Shown in pieces: positions 1 to 11,576 of a DNA stretch of 64,000 nucleotides (position 1 is the first letter of the stretch; each line of letters opens with the position of its first letter). The stretch spans positions 20,319,660 to 20,383,659 of the forward strand of contig OZ018414.1 of NCBI GenBank assembly GCA_963969595.1. The letters run 5' to 3'. This DNA is from Neckera pumila. Lineage: Eukaryota; Streptophyta; Bryopsida; Hypnales; Neckeraceae. The notes under the pieces are model-generated. The model saw only the letters and a list, made by a program, of their open reading frames with translations. It was not told the DNA's origin and ran no database searches. The position numbers and the translations under genes are program-made.

Positions 1-797
1 TGGGCTTTTCTATTGTTGTTGGACACACTACTTGTTGATAACTGGCACCATTTCACCATGTACTAGTAGAGATGCTCTAACAAAGTCTCCGTGGATTGTG
101 CCACAACATTTTTTAATTCTTGGCGGTATGCATTATGAATGTCTTCAAGAACATAGTGTCAAAGTGAATACACATATGAGTAAGGTAGTCTTTTCTAAAT
201 CCAAACATCTGCTTGAAGAACTACTGAATGGATATGAGGTTAAGCGATCATTTTTTGGTTGCTGCCCGACTTCGGACAAAAATTTTGGGCAAGAATTTTT
301 TATTTTTTACTTTTTATTTTTTATTTTTTATTTTATTTTATTTTATTTTATTTTTTTGCAAAAGACTAGGCTGTCTATCAATATTTATACTCAAAACTCA
401 GATCGCTACAGTCAAACAAAAACTACAAGAGAAATAGCACAAAGTGTCTAGATTTGCCTAGTGTTGAAAAATTTACTATTTGGGGAAAGTATTGGTGTTT
501 TCATTACTAGATCTCATGCATTTTTTCACAAATCAATAGAACCACAATTTTGACCAATCAAAAAAAAATTCAAATGCTAAAAATAGAAATTGTATTTTTG
601 GTGAATTTTTGAAGTTATATCTTCAAAATTCATTTAAAAAAATCTAAGAATAATTTTACAATTTTGACCGTACAGATGTTTTCTAATTTTCATGCTTCAC
701 ATTACCTTCTTTAATGCAAACTTCAAAAAAGTTTTAGAACTTATATTTTATAACACATTTGTATTTTGTCCAAACCCCTTGGACTTTTAGGGGTTAA
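1..797. repeat. AT-rich intergenic DNA ending in a TTAACCCC-type element terminus
   Basis: No gene is supported here. A (TTTTA)n low-complexity run lies at about 297-356. The stretch from about 530 to 797 resembles the 3' half of the element at 32916-33551: both share runs such as AAAATGCTAAAAATAG, and both end in a TTTAGGGGTTAA terminus (here at about 786-797). The 139-codon open frame at 32-451 runs through the TTTTA repeat and has no recognisable domain. Confidence 0.5.
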
Positions 798-1134
798 ATG
801 GACCACTTTAGCTTTTGATTGAATCGAGAAAAAAACATTCTTTATTGCATGAACCAATTGTTGGCTTGATCTCCTCAAATCACTTTAGAAGTTGCAAGTG
901 GATGCATTTTGAGAGACCTAGGGTCACAAATACGTACCTACAACAGAAATCTTTGAAAATTCATAACTAATTCAAAAATTCTTCAAAAGATATGAAACCA
1001 TTTGTATTACATTCGGTATCTATTTTTCTCTCTCTAAAATATGAGTTAAAAACATTTTTGTTCATGCAAAACCTATAAAAAAAAAAAGGTAGACCAACCC
1101 TTAAATGCGTCACTTTTAGAGCAGACTACTTTAC
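798..1134 (-). mobile_element. MITE family A, truncated copy
   Basis: This is a reverse-orientation copy of the element at 14890-15305 and 47121-47534. Shared landmarks include CTCAAATCACTTTAGAAGTT, GAGACCTAGGGTCACAAATA and the terminal CACTTTTAGAGCAGACTA. The copy stops abruptly at the TTAA terminus of the neighbouring element, which suggests that the TTAA element landed in it. There is no coding capacity. Confidence 0.6.
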
Positions 1135-2031
1135 ATGTAAGTATGCTGAAACAAAAATTATTGTTATTCTCAACAATGTGAGTAGTGTGGTTCATTGTTG
1201 CATCATGATTTTTATACAAGGTTTTGAATTCATTCATGACAATTAAAATGGAAAAAAAAATGATAAAATGGAGCGTAGTGTACAGGATTTTGAAGTTCAG
1301 TTGCATTGGTTAAAGTACGCATGGCGATCAGTGAATAGCCTTCATATTGTGACTTTTGAACCTTCCCACCTGAAATAACCTCAAGATTGTGCACAAAAGA
1401 ACCACTGATTTCCTTTGCCATGCTCAATTTTCCTTTGAAAAATGCTCATGTTCTTTTAGGGTGTTGAGTCACGTTATGATAAATTCAAGATAAGAGGGAA
1501 AATATTCAGCAATGGCAACATAACAACTGGTCCACTGACGCGATGAATTTTCCTCCAACCGATAACTGAAGGAGCTTCAGAACTATTGCTTTTCATTACT
1601 GAAGTGTACGAATCAATCTATGTAAGATCAATGACGGCAACCACCACGCTTGTTCGAAGCCCAAATAAGACTTCCTCCTGCTGCCATATCATTCTTTAGC
1701 AAATGTGAGAAACTCACCCCTTCTGCACTGTAGAGGGCAACAGTAAACTAAGACTCAAAAATCAGACATTCACATGCATTGCGCTAGGTCAAATGGCACG
1801 TTCCTATATTCTTCCCGTAGCTTTTGGCACCACGGACCTGAGATGAGCTCAAGATTGTGCACAAAGGGAACCTGGACTTATTTCCCAATGTTGGTGAGGC
1901 AGCTCCTCAAGGACGCGAAACTCGAAACCCGAAACCTGCGGTGCACAACATCTTGAGATCGGACCTGGAAATGAAATCCGTCGTCCCTCCCTTTACACTC
2001 AGCAGAATTGCAGTAGGAAGATGATGCAAAC
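1135..2031. other. Intergenic DNA and probable 3'UTR of the DG1-like gene
   Basis: No independent gene is supported. The part nearest 2031 is presumably the 3'UTR of the minus-strand PPR gene. Two diverged direct repeats sharing CTCAAGATTGTGCACAAA occur at about 1380-1397 and 1849-1866, which suggests a local duplication of a few tens of bases. Confidence 0.4.
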
Positions 2032-5000
2032 TCAGCTAACTTCTCTACTTGTTCGACTTCCGAAAATAATCCTCTTGTCCTCTTGCGGCAGAAGCCTCGC
2101 ATCACCCAGAGCTGCGCCACCACCCACTTTCAAGCCTAGTAAACTAAGTATCCTCCTGGCTTTTCTCTCGGCCCCAACGGAAGCAAGACACTGCAACAAC
2201 TCCATCACTAGTCCATCATTATCATCCGAGACTTTTGTACATAGAAATTTCTCGGCATCTATCATAGGCAACTGTTCCAGCGCGCTTCCAACAATGGAAG
2301 ACCACTCTGGTGTATCGAGAGCCACACCCTGGTCAAGGATCACGTCGAGGTAGTTGAGGACCAGGGTATATTGTTTGTGTCTGGATAGCAATGGCAGGAG
2401 AATCCTGTACAAGTCGGTACTTGGGGACGAGTTTGAAGGTTGCAGACGGCTGACCATCAGTTGGAGTAGCCTTTCCTGAAGGCACCCCCAAAAAATAAAT
2501 GTCAATTGCAGAGAGAGTATCATACGCCCCAGTAGACAAGTTGATGTGGATAGGAAATTCACAACACATCCAATTACAGGTAAGAGTAGGTTCACCCCAA
2601 AGTGCCCACCTGGGTGCCTCCCTATCAAAAGGGTTTGTAATAAATCACTGGAAGTGTCAAGGAAGGTAACAAAATGTATCGATAGAAAGAATGTATCATA
2701 CCCTACATTTTTGAAGAGTAGAACTATGTTTTGAAAGTTACTATAATTGGATATGAGCTTCCAAAGCGAATTTTAATTTTAGCTTGAGCACATAAGGTTA
2801 CCCATCTTAGTGATCTCTAGAAACATAGAACTGGCAATTGGAGGGAGAGAATGGATCCAAACTATTTAGAGATCTAGATATAATTCCCCTACTGTGAAAA
2901 CATCAGCTGTTGGATCTTCCTGAGAAATTGCACGCAAGGTTCTTCAGATAAAACCGGACCACTTTTAGGAATTAAGAATAAACGATCGAACTACACCGAC
3001 CATAAAATGATGTCAAATACCATTTAAAAAGTGTTTGGTGGCTAGACGTATCACCCAAACACTTAACCGTAATCATCTCAAACACTTATGAAAAGTTAGA
3101 CGGAAAACTCAACAAAAGCAACCAAAATGATAAGTCAAGCCAGAGATGGTAACAACATTTGGCAGGAGAGTTGGTTATACCTGCCCAGCCTTAACAATAG
3201 GCGAAATGAACCATGCATGGCGCCCACAATCGAGCTGAAATCCACGAGTGTAAAACTCCTCCAAGACAACTTCAAAATACCCCCAATCCTCACAGACAGC
3301 GCAAGCACCCAGCATAGACTCATACGTGCGCTCAGTCGGACTTAGCCTTGGATTCGCTAGAGAAAAGCGTCTCTCCTTGTGTCTACCTCTCTTCACTGAC
3401 TCAAAAATGTTCCTGGCTTCCTCAAACAGGTGGTGCCGTCCATAAAGAGCTATCATGATGTTGTAGGTCCCCACATTGGGAGCACACAAACATTGCATAC
3501 GATTGAATAGAGATATGGCATCTTGCCAGCGGCCTACTTTGTCACAAGTCCGAATTAGTCCTGTGAATGTTACTACATCCGGTTTCTTTGAAGGAAGCTT
3601 TACTAGCTTCTCCACCTGCACAAGTTGGGATGACAGTGTAAGAGCAGGAGGAGTAAGATTTATGCTGAATATTTTAGTGCCTAAAGGATCAAGAGTGCTC
3701 AATTCAAAATCTGAAGTAATTCAAATGACTCATCTAGGAAGTTTCAAGGAAGGTAGCAAAACGTACCCATCGAAAGAAGAAATCTTACCCTACATCTTTG
3801 AACACTAGAAATTGTTCTGGAAGTTAATATAATCAACTATTATTATATTCCAACTTGAACTTTCTAGTTTTAGCTTGGGAACTGAGAGAAGGTTGGAAGC
3901 CACTGTAAATCAAAAGGTGAAGTAGGTTCAAACCTGTACAAGAGCTTCGCTTAACCGACCCGCAGTGCAAAGAGACGAAGCAAGTGCATAGTACACCCCA
4001 GCACATTCAATGAACCCTCGACGCTCCATGTCTTGTACCATTTCAATGGCTCTGTCTACCTGGCCAGCCATGCCAAGGGCCTCGACTAGAACTGCAAAGC
4101 AGTAGCAATATCACGATTATAATCATACACTCACCATACACAATTACTCTAGTATTATTTGTGTCTAACACAAAAATTGACGTGCAATAAATAAGTTCAG
4201 TAGGAGCAGACCTTTGAATGTTAAAGCATTAGGAAGAAAGCCTCCTCTCTCCATAATGTCATAATACCTCCAGGCTTTGTCATACTGCCTTGATTTTACC
4301 ATAACCTTCAACCCAAACCATCATACCACATTATGATCTTCAGTTCCCTGTCAAGATTCCCAGATTCCAACATAATACAGCATGCAACCTTAGAAATACT
4401 TGCATCAATCAACTTTGAGTAGTTGCAACCAAGCATATCAGCTGATGGACTTTCTCTGATACATGCAGAAGAGGCTCTCACCTCTATTGCGAGGCCATAA
4501 GTGGTGGAATTAGGCGCGACTCCTGACGACTGTATTTGTTGTAAAACCCACGTCACCCCTTCCCATTGTCTATGAGGTCCACATGCATTTATTACCTGCG
4601 CAGCCCAGCCCAGTATTCGTCAAGAGTCCTCCATTCTTTACAAATTCATTCTCAAGAAATGTTTGAGTGCACAAATATCAAGTACAGTAGCACAATCGGC
4701 AAAAGTCACAACATCCGCAGGAATATTCTCATTGACTACCTCCAATAATACATTGCTAATCGCACTTGATTCTGAGATTCAAATTGAATTTCTTGTCTTA
4801 AAAGTCATTGAATTTGATCAGACTTATTTTATCTGGACTTTATACATCATTAATGTCCTGGTGGTAATCGACGAGAAAGAAAAGTCTCAATAAGAGACGA
4901 GCAAAATCCAATTTTCACTTACAGCATTATAAACCACAATGTCTGGCTCCAGACGCCCATTCCAGCTTAACTGTTTTGGTAAGCCTCTAACACGATTCTT

Positions 5001-8000
5001 TAAGGGCCCTTTTCTTAGGAATTGCATCAAATGAAGCAGCTGCGTAAGATGGCCAGCCTTGCCAAGTGTTACAGCTATGGAGTGGTAAGCAGCCATGTCT
5101 GGATAGGTTGAATGTTCCTCCTGCGAGTATTAATGAAACATGCAATACAGAACAAGTGAGTGCTACATTAAACGCTGGAGCACGTAGCATGTGTAATCGT
5201 ATATGATGTAACTCAGTTAGAAGTGAGTGTGGTAAATTCAACTGTAAAGTCCATACTAAAGAAGGATGCACATCATTATAAAGCCCATACATCCACTCAT
5301 TACGGGCATTACACGATTATAGATACAGTCCAAATCAAAATTCATACCCCCAGATTTTAGAATCATAAGAAAATGAATAAAGAAAAGCACTACAGCAACA
5401 GCCCATGCTAACTGAAGAATGGCAAAATTGAGACTGTAGAACTTACACGCATCATGTTGAACACATTCAAAGCTTCAACCGGTCGGAGACATTTCCCAAG
5501 TACAGCCAAAAGCGTGGTACAAACATACCTGCCACAAAAATGAATACCACAGCCCTCTCGGAAATCAGAATTCAAAGCTAACAACATGACACAATAATAG
5601 ACTGAAGTGCTTAATCTCCAAACCATCATCATGAGAGTTCGATGGGTGATTCCATCATGGAGTAACATAACGTCGAAGACTAAGTGCCAGCCGTGCCACC
5701 AAAAGTACACTTTCGAATATCATCACAATCCTCACCCCTCTCCTCACCCTAATTGTCCAAATGGCTAAAAGTGGCCGCTTCCACAACTATAGGAGCCGGA
5801 AAAAAATCGTTTAGGAAGCTTCAAGAACGTTAATAAAATGTACAAATAGAAAGAAGAAACCATGTCCTACATTTTTGAACAACACGACTGTCAGTGTGCA
5901 AGACTTGTGATCTGCAAGAGGAGGCAATTTTGAAACAAGACTTCAAAACTCCACATGAGGGCTAGTATTTCTGACAAGAATTTAAGGCACTGTATTGCAC
6001 AAGGCTCAAAAAGAAAAGAAGGAAGAGTGGTAGTCACAAAGTCTGATATCTTAATAGAAATACGTTTTACTATTTATATTTGTTTATGATCAACTACTAG
6101 CTTACAAAGTGGAAGCAATATTTGTACATTGGCACTATGGGGTAAATCAGAACATCACAAGAATTTTCAACAACAAACATCCGGGTTTTAGCCTCATCTA
6201 CTAGGAGATTCGGTAAGGGTGCAACAGAATTAAAAGCACGTCATGAGCAAGAAAGAGATGATAGGTTTAAAAATTTGACACAAGTAAAATGTCACCTGTT
6301 TCGACAATGACTGAAATGTTCTCGACAATGTACCCAGTGCACAACTTCCATAGCTCTTCGCCACTCGTGACGCGCCCCAAGCATTTTCACAACCTCCATC
6401 AGGCGGCCATCCGTCCACTTCAAGCGGGCTCCATGCATAAGTCGAGAGAGAAAAAACTTCTGCTTCTTGGCCGCCTGAATTAACCTAAATTTCAATCCTC
6501 TAGCTGTCAGTTACACCAAATCCATCGTTTCTAAGGGCCAATTTAGATTGCACAGGACGAAATAATAACCTTGAAATAACAAGAAATCTTAAGCCTTGAT
6601 TAGTGGAAAAATGAATTCTTATTTGTTTTACTTTGTTTAGTCTAATGTCCAATTTATGATAGTCCAAATAACAACAATGAGCATGGACAGGTGATGCTCA
6701 TATGACTTTATGTGACGCTTGCATGGCTCTTATGTGAAGTATATAAGATACCAACATTTCAAACTCCACAGTTTAGGGTAGCCTATCGCTTCTATAATTA
6801 TCTAATGGCTAAATTTGTGGAATCCCTCCAACATGACTAGTAATGAAAAAAGTATCTTCATATTTAAGAAAATCAGTTTTCAATAAAATTTATAACCTAA
6901 AGTAAGTAGGTTTAGGTGGCGACACTCAATAGACTGAACCGTGTACCTCATTGCGGTGGACTGGACACAAGTACCTCAAATGCGTGATAACGTCATAAAT
7001 GCAACGGCCTATTTTAAACTTGATATCTCACTCTTCGTTGCACATGCTGTTGGTTCATATTCAAAGCTTTTTTATCTCAAGATTGTTGCTTCGACTTGTG
7101 AAAGCTAAAGTGGACAAATGACTAACAAGTGAGCAGTTATCTAGCATCTAAGTCAAGAGAGTGGCGCCTACACAATACCAGAACAATCAAAACACTGCAA
7201 CAAAAATGTCAGGTCTGAGACGTACTCTTCAACCAGCCATTCCAGCTGCTCCCTCTCGTCGACTGATTTCCGCTGAACCTCACTACTCACGTCCTCGTAT
7301 AACGCTTCGAGAATACCTTGAGTCTCAGAAGAGACCTCATCCAATTTCTCATCCAGCAACACAGACAATGGCTCCCCTTTTCTTCTACTCACGATTTGAT
7401 GACCCACCGTTCTGTCTTTCTGTCTCGGGGTTTTGGGTTTGACACGCCAATCCCTCGGTGCAAGCGAACCCAATGACGCCTCTTCATCGTATGCAGTATC
7501 ATCTGCATCCGTCACATCTCTACTACCTACATTGTTATCGATACCACTTGAGGGAATTCGATTACTAAAAGAATGTTCGATGAAATGCATTTGTGATCCA
7601 CTAAAAGAATTCGGTGCTGTATTATTATCCACGCGCTCACCCTGTCAATAAAACAACTCCACTTCAGTTAAAAGTACACAGTTACGCCCACACCTATTTT
7701 GTAGGAAAGCACAAGAAGAGGGTTGGCAATCACCAGCCCCTCTCAAACCCTAAAAACCCCAAACTTCAAAAAAATCCATAATAAGACGGTCGGTAATCAT
7801 CATCCCCTTGAAATTCGAAATCCAAATTCAAAAATAATTGGGCAATTATCATACCTCAGGCGCAGTTTCAACGAAAACGGATGAAAAGGCAGATGCAGAT
7901 TTTCCTGTCCCATTGCCACTGGAATCCGCCGTGTCCAGATCTTTCTCTTTTCTATGACTCAGAAGCTTCCCTTCGTTAATCCTTCTACTGTCTTGGAGAT

Positions 8001-8628
8001 TGGATTCCAACCTCACCTCACTTAAACCATTCTCGGAAGCAGCTCCCGTTTCCCCAACCTCATTCCCCCCAAAATTCAAATTCTGTGCATAAGTCAGAAG
8101 CCACTCATCCGACACCTCCTCCTCCTCCTCTTCCACCAACACCGAATGTGAATTTTCCCTCAGCCTTGTCGTCTCACTCTCCTCGACTAATTCACTACTC
8201 TCCCGTCGCACCGTTTTCACCGCATCCCTTACCCTAATTGCAAACTCCTCCTCGAACTTACTCATCAGCGAGCTTTTCCCCTTCACTCCCGCCTTCCATT
8301 CCGCAACCACATTCACGCCGTGGTCCTTCGACAGCTTGTACTTCTCAAAGCTACACAACCCGTCCTTGCGCCGCTCCGTCTGCAATCTCGCTTTGCGCTC
8401 TTCCACCTTGGCCTGCTCCGCCAGCTTCTCCAACCTCCTGGCGCGACGCAGCTTCTTCCACTCCTCCTTCTTCCGCTTGTGGTGGAGCTCCTTGGGCGTC
8501 AATTCGGATTTCAATTCGCAAACGGGGAAATGCACTCGGTTATTCAATTTCTCACTGTTTGGGAAATGGCTTGGATTGAAGGTGATTCTGAACGAGAGAG
8601 AGTGAATTGAAGATGTTCGTAGGTCCAT
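2032..8628 (-). CDS. DG1: DG1-like pentatricopeptide repeat protein, ten exons, plastid
   Basis: Exons on the minus strand: 8628-7855, 7641-7222, 6474-6296, 5528-5447, 5120-4923, 4595-4482, 4305-4212, 4091-3934, 3615-3181 and 2475-2032. They total 2898 nt, or 965 aa plus stop, with consistent phases. All junctions are GT-AG. The least certain junction is the end of exon 2 (TAC|GTCTCA chosen because it keeps phase with TTCAG|GCG). The protein begins with a Ser-rich stretch typical of plastid transit peptides, followed by a charged, lysine-rich and acidic region of about 380 residues. A run of PPR helical pairs follows. Diagnostic DG1-like strings include YPDMAAYHSIAVTLGKAGHL, EPDIVVYNAVINACGP, GVAPNSTTYGLAIEVM, PNALTFKVLVEALGMAG and APNVGTYNIMIALYGRHHLF. 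In Arabidopsis, DG1 is needed for early chloroplast development and is linked to plastid transcription through SIG6. The same role here is inferred by homology. The N-terminal extension looks longer than in angiosperm DG1 as I remember it. Confidence 0.9.
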
Positions 8629-8885
8629 AATGAGTGTAGGTTGCGGTGGTGATGGAGGAGGCGGGTTTACATGGTCGGAAGAGGGGGATTGATGGCTATG
8701 GCGATTGGGAAGTTTTGAATTGGTGACGGAGAAGACAGGGTTTAGGGTTTGGGGTACCGGATTTTTGGTTCTGGTGGTGTAGGGCGGTTGATCCTTTCGG
8801 GCTCACTTGACTGCCTGCTTCAGTTGAGAACGACGGATACATTCATCCATTCATTCTGTCCATTTTTTGAATGAAAGTTACAGTA
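8629..8885 (-). promoter_or_regulatory. Probable 5'UTR and promoter of the DG1-like gene
   Basis: Only about 257 bp separate the DG1 start codon from the CACTA-like transposon at 8886. The stretch is GC-richer than flanking intergenic DNA, which fits a 5' leader and proximal promoter. I cannot place a TATA box or a transcription start with confidence. Confidence 0.4.
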
Positions 8886-9059
8886 CATTAAAATTGGTAA
8901 ATAGTGGTGGGTGATAATTAGTGTTGTTCCTTGTTTTTTTATCCCCAACACTATTTTCCAACTTATGTGTAAATAGTGTTGGGGCATTTAATTACTGCCA
9001 TCAAACTCTGACCCTTCCCTGGGAATTTAAATTTCCGCCTTGGAGAGAGTGAGGAGCAG

Positions 9060-9290
9060 GTTCGGGCATCACATAACATTGTTAACCGAGCCTCTGGTTT
9101 CCCTCTAACATGAGGGATAATCCCCCCCTGGATGCCTGGGGGGGATTTTAGTTATAATTCAAGAAATTCCATTGGTTCACGCAGCACTGTAGATTTGATA
9201 GGATGCATGTCAGTGGCTTGGGGGTCTTGATGTTGGGGGAGCAAAAGGGACCCCCCCACTGAACGTTAATAATGTTATGCAAGGTCAGAG
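9060..9290. repeat. Dispersed repeat family E, copy 1 (nested)
   Basis: This shares ATGAGGGATAAT, then TTAGTTATAAT, and GAGCAAAAGGGACCC (or GAAGCAAAAAGGACCC) with the copy at about 51075-51310, in the same order. Its ends contain imperfect inverted ATAACATTGTTAAC and GTTAATAATGTTAT motifs. It lies inside the CACTA-like element, so it either inserted there or was captured. Confidence 0.5.
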
Positions 9291-9309
9291 CGGGGCTAGA
9301 GCGTGACTG

Positions 9310-9480
9310 ACAGAGCAGCAAGGTCAAAGTGGAGGCGGAGAGTTGGTAGGGCGGAACTGGTGGGGGCGGAAGGGCGGAGAGCTGGAGGGCCAGAGGCGAA
9401 GAAGTGGAGAGGCGGAGAGTTCGAGGGGAAGAGTGGTAGAGAGCTGGAGGGGCGAAGAGCTGGAGAGTTGGAGTTCCAAG
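9310..9480 (+). repeat. Purine-rich minisatellite in the CACTA-like element
   Basis: Degenerate tandem units built on GGCGGAGAGCTGGAG and GAGAGTTGGAG repeat over about 170 bp. They give a G/A-rich strand that contrasts sharply with the AT-rich surroundings. Open frames on both strands here are products of the repetitive composition, not genes. Confidence 0.6.
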
Positions 9481-9673
9481 GCACTCTTTCTTAAGTGTTG
9501 TTCCTATCTAACACTAAATGCTCTCTCGTAAAAAAATTGAAATGACTAAATTTTACTATAGAGTTAAAATAGTATTAGAATAGGTAAATAATGTTCTAAC
9601 ACTAACCTTGCAAATCACAATTAGTGTTAGGTGGGACAATTAGTGTTGCCAACACTATTTACCAATTTTAGTG

Positions 9674-11576
9674 TAGCTGCTGGGAGACATTGGGTAGATT
9701 ATTATGATGAATGTTTTCAACTGCTTATTGTGGGGAGCTATGCAAAACGGAGTAAGGTAACTACACCTAATTTTGACCATTTTCTAAAATTGCATAGTCA
9801 AGATTCTTACCTAAAATATACTTCCACTATTCATGAGAGTCTATGGTTGATTGTCCTAAACCCTATTTTCAGCACTTTGAAAATTTATAGTTTATCCACA
9901 TGGTGTTTAAAAAAGATATTCTAAGAGAATCTAGAATCTCCTTTTGACTACTAACAAGAATCCACAAAAAAAACTTAATATATTAATTGGAACCATGTTA
10001 AATTGCTTAACCGTACGATTTTCAATGTAGTTACTATGTTGAAAAAGCAATTATTGTCTATTCTTCAACAATTAACTAGCTTCATGATTTTTGAGCAAGT
10101 TTTATAATCAATTCATGTAGAGGTGGGAAGCGAAAAGGAAAATTTGAGAAAATAAATATTTTAAGTCTTGATTCTTCAAAAGTCATACTTTATTTGCTTC
10201 ATAAGCTCTTAATCTCCTACTCTATTGGACTTTCTTAGGGTTAATGAAAACAGCAAAACAACAAAAATCCCACCACATCCTGTTGAAACTTCAAGGTTTA
10301 TCAAGTCTTGGGCGTCCACTCTCTGGGCTTGGCTTTACATTGTTTGGTGGGATGTGCACCAATTTATAGTACATTGTTGTGAGTTGCATTGAATGTACTC
10401 TTATGCTTTTTGTAGATTCATCCTTTTATCATAGGTGCAAAATTAATTTCATTTGCACATATATATCAACATATATTTTATCATATATTTCAACATATCT
10501 TTATGCATTCTATTAGTGAGTGTGCAAATTAGTCCTCTCACAACCAAGCTAATAGCACCTAATTGTGACTAATATGAAAAATCAATCCCTTCAAATTCTT
10601 ACCTAAAAATGCACAATTTGCATTAAGGAGGGCCCAAGCTTGATTTGGATACATCCATTTTCCACACTTTGATAGCTCATACGGAATAGTTTTTTAGCTC
10701 TATTCTTTAGACAACGGCTGTAACATAGACTCTAATTTCTCAATCCCAATTTCCAAATCCTAGCTACAACTACATTTACATTACACAATGCGGTTAGGGT
10801 TTGGTTGGAATGGAGATGGGCAATTGAATTGATCAATAAATTATTATTGTTTACAGACATAGCCTCCCGGTTACACTGGTCTTATTCAAAGGAACCCCAA
10901 AAAATGCATTCTGAGAGAATCTAGAATGCTATTTAGACTTCCAACAAGACCCAAACAAAACTTTTAATAGGATCCATGCTCAAACCCTTATTTGGACAAT
11001 TTAGGAGCGATTTATTTTGGACAATTTACCTTACTTAGCACGAGTTTAGACTCGGTTCCACACTGAGCACATTGAGACCTGACATAGATTTAACAAAGTA
11101 ACAAACAGATGAATAGAATTCTTGTATGGAATTATCTTTATTGGTGAACCAATAGTCAACTGCAGATCCTTAACATTTGATGAAGGATTGAACAAAGAAT
11201 ATTGTTTGTAGCAAAATGGGAAACCTTTGGCTAGGATACTCAAAAGCAAGCTGTTTGCTACTTGAGCAAGCTTACTCATGAATCAGACAAGTCTCTCATA
11301 TCATCATATTGAGACCAACAAACAGTAGGGGTGGTCGTGTGGTCCAAATGAGCCTACTGCAAGCAAAGAAGCACCTCATGTAAATCTGGGTAGCTCGAAA
11401 ACCCAACTTAAAGCTTCCTTATCAAAAAGGGAAGAGCAAAAGGCGATTCAAGTCATCATGTTACATTGAAGCGGTACCTATCAATGTGGGATCCGGCAAA
11501 ATGTTCAAAACTGCTCAATTAGTCTATAACCTCATCCCCAAACCCCGAAGTTATTATGGCTGGGTTTGTGAGTAGG
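9674..11576. repeat. Intergenic DNA with dispersed repeat family G
   Basis: No gene is supported. Two diverged copies of one repeat are visible, at about 9918-10060 and 10905-11000. Both contain GAGAATCTAGAAT followed by AACAAGA and CCAT. Further copies lie at about 43205-43345 and 48595-48760. The last few hundred bases before 11577 presumably include the SAM50 3'UTR. Confidence 0.4.

Larger units (their letters stand above)
8886..9673. mobile_element. CACTA-like non-autonomous DNA transposon
   Basis: The left end begins CATTAAAATTGGTAAATAGT. The right end, read in reverse complement, begins CACTAAAATTGGTAAATAGT, so about 20 bp of the terminal inverted repeats match with one difference. Both ends carry repeated subterminal motifs of the type AATTAGTGTTG and AAATAGTGTTGG in both orientations, as is usual for CACTA/Enspm elements. 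At 788 bp with no transposase frame it is non-autonomous. I do not see a matching 3-bp target duplication (GTA on the left, TAG on the right). The interior contains the family E repeat at 9060-9290 and a minisatellite at 9310-9480. Confidence 0.65.

Noticed and set aside
32..451. 139-codon plus-strand frame
   Set aside because: It runs through a TTTTA simple repeat, has no domain, and lies in element-derived DNA.
8238..8610. Plus-strand frames of about 90-113 codons
   Set aside because: They are antisense shadows of DG1 exon 1 and have no splice or domain support.
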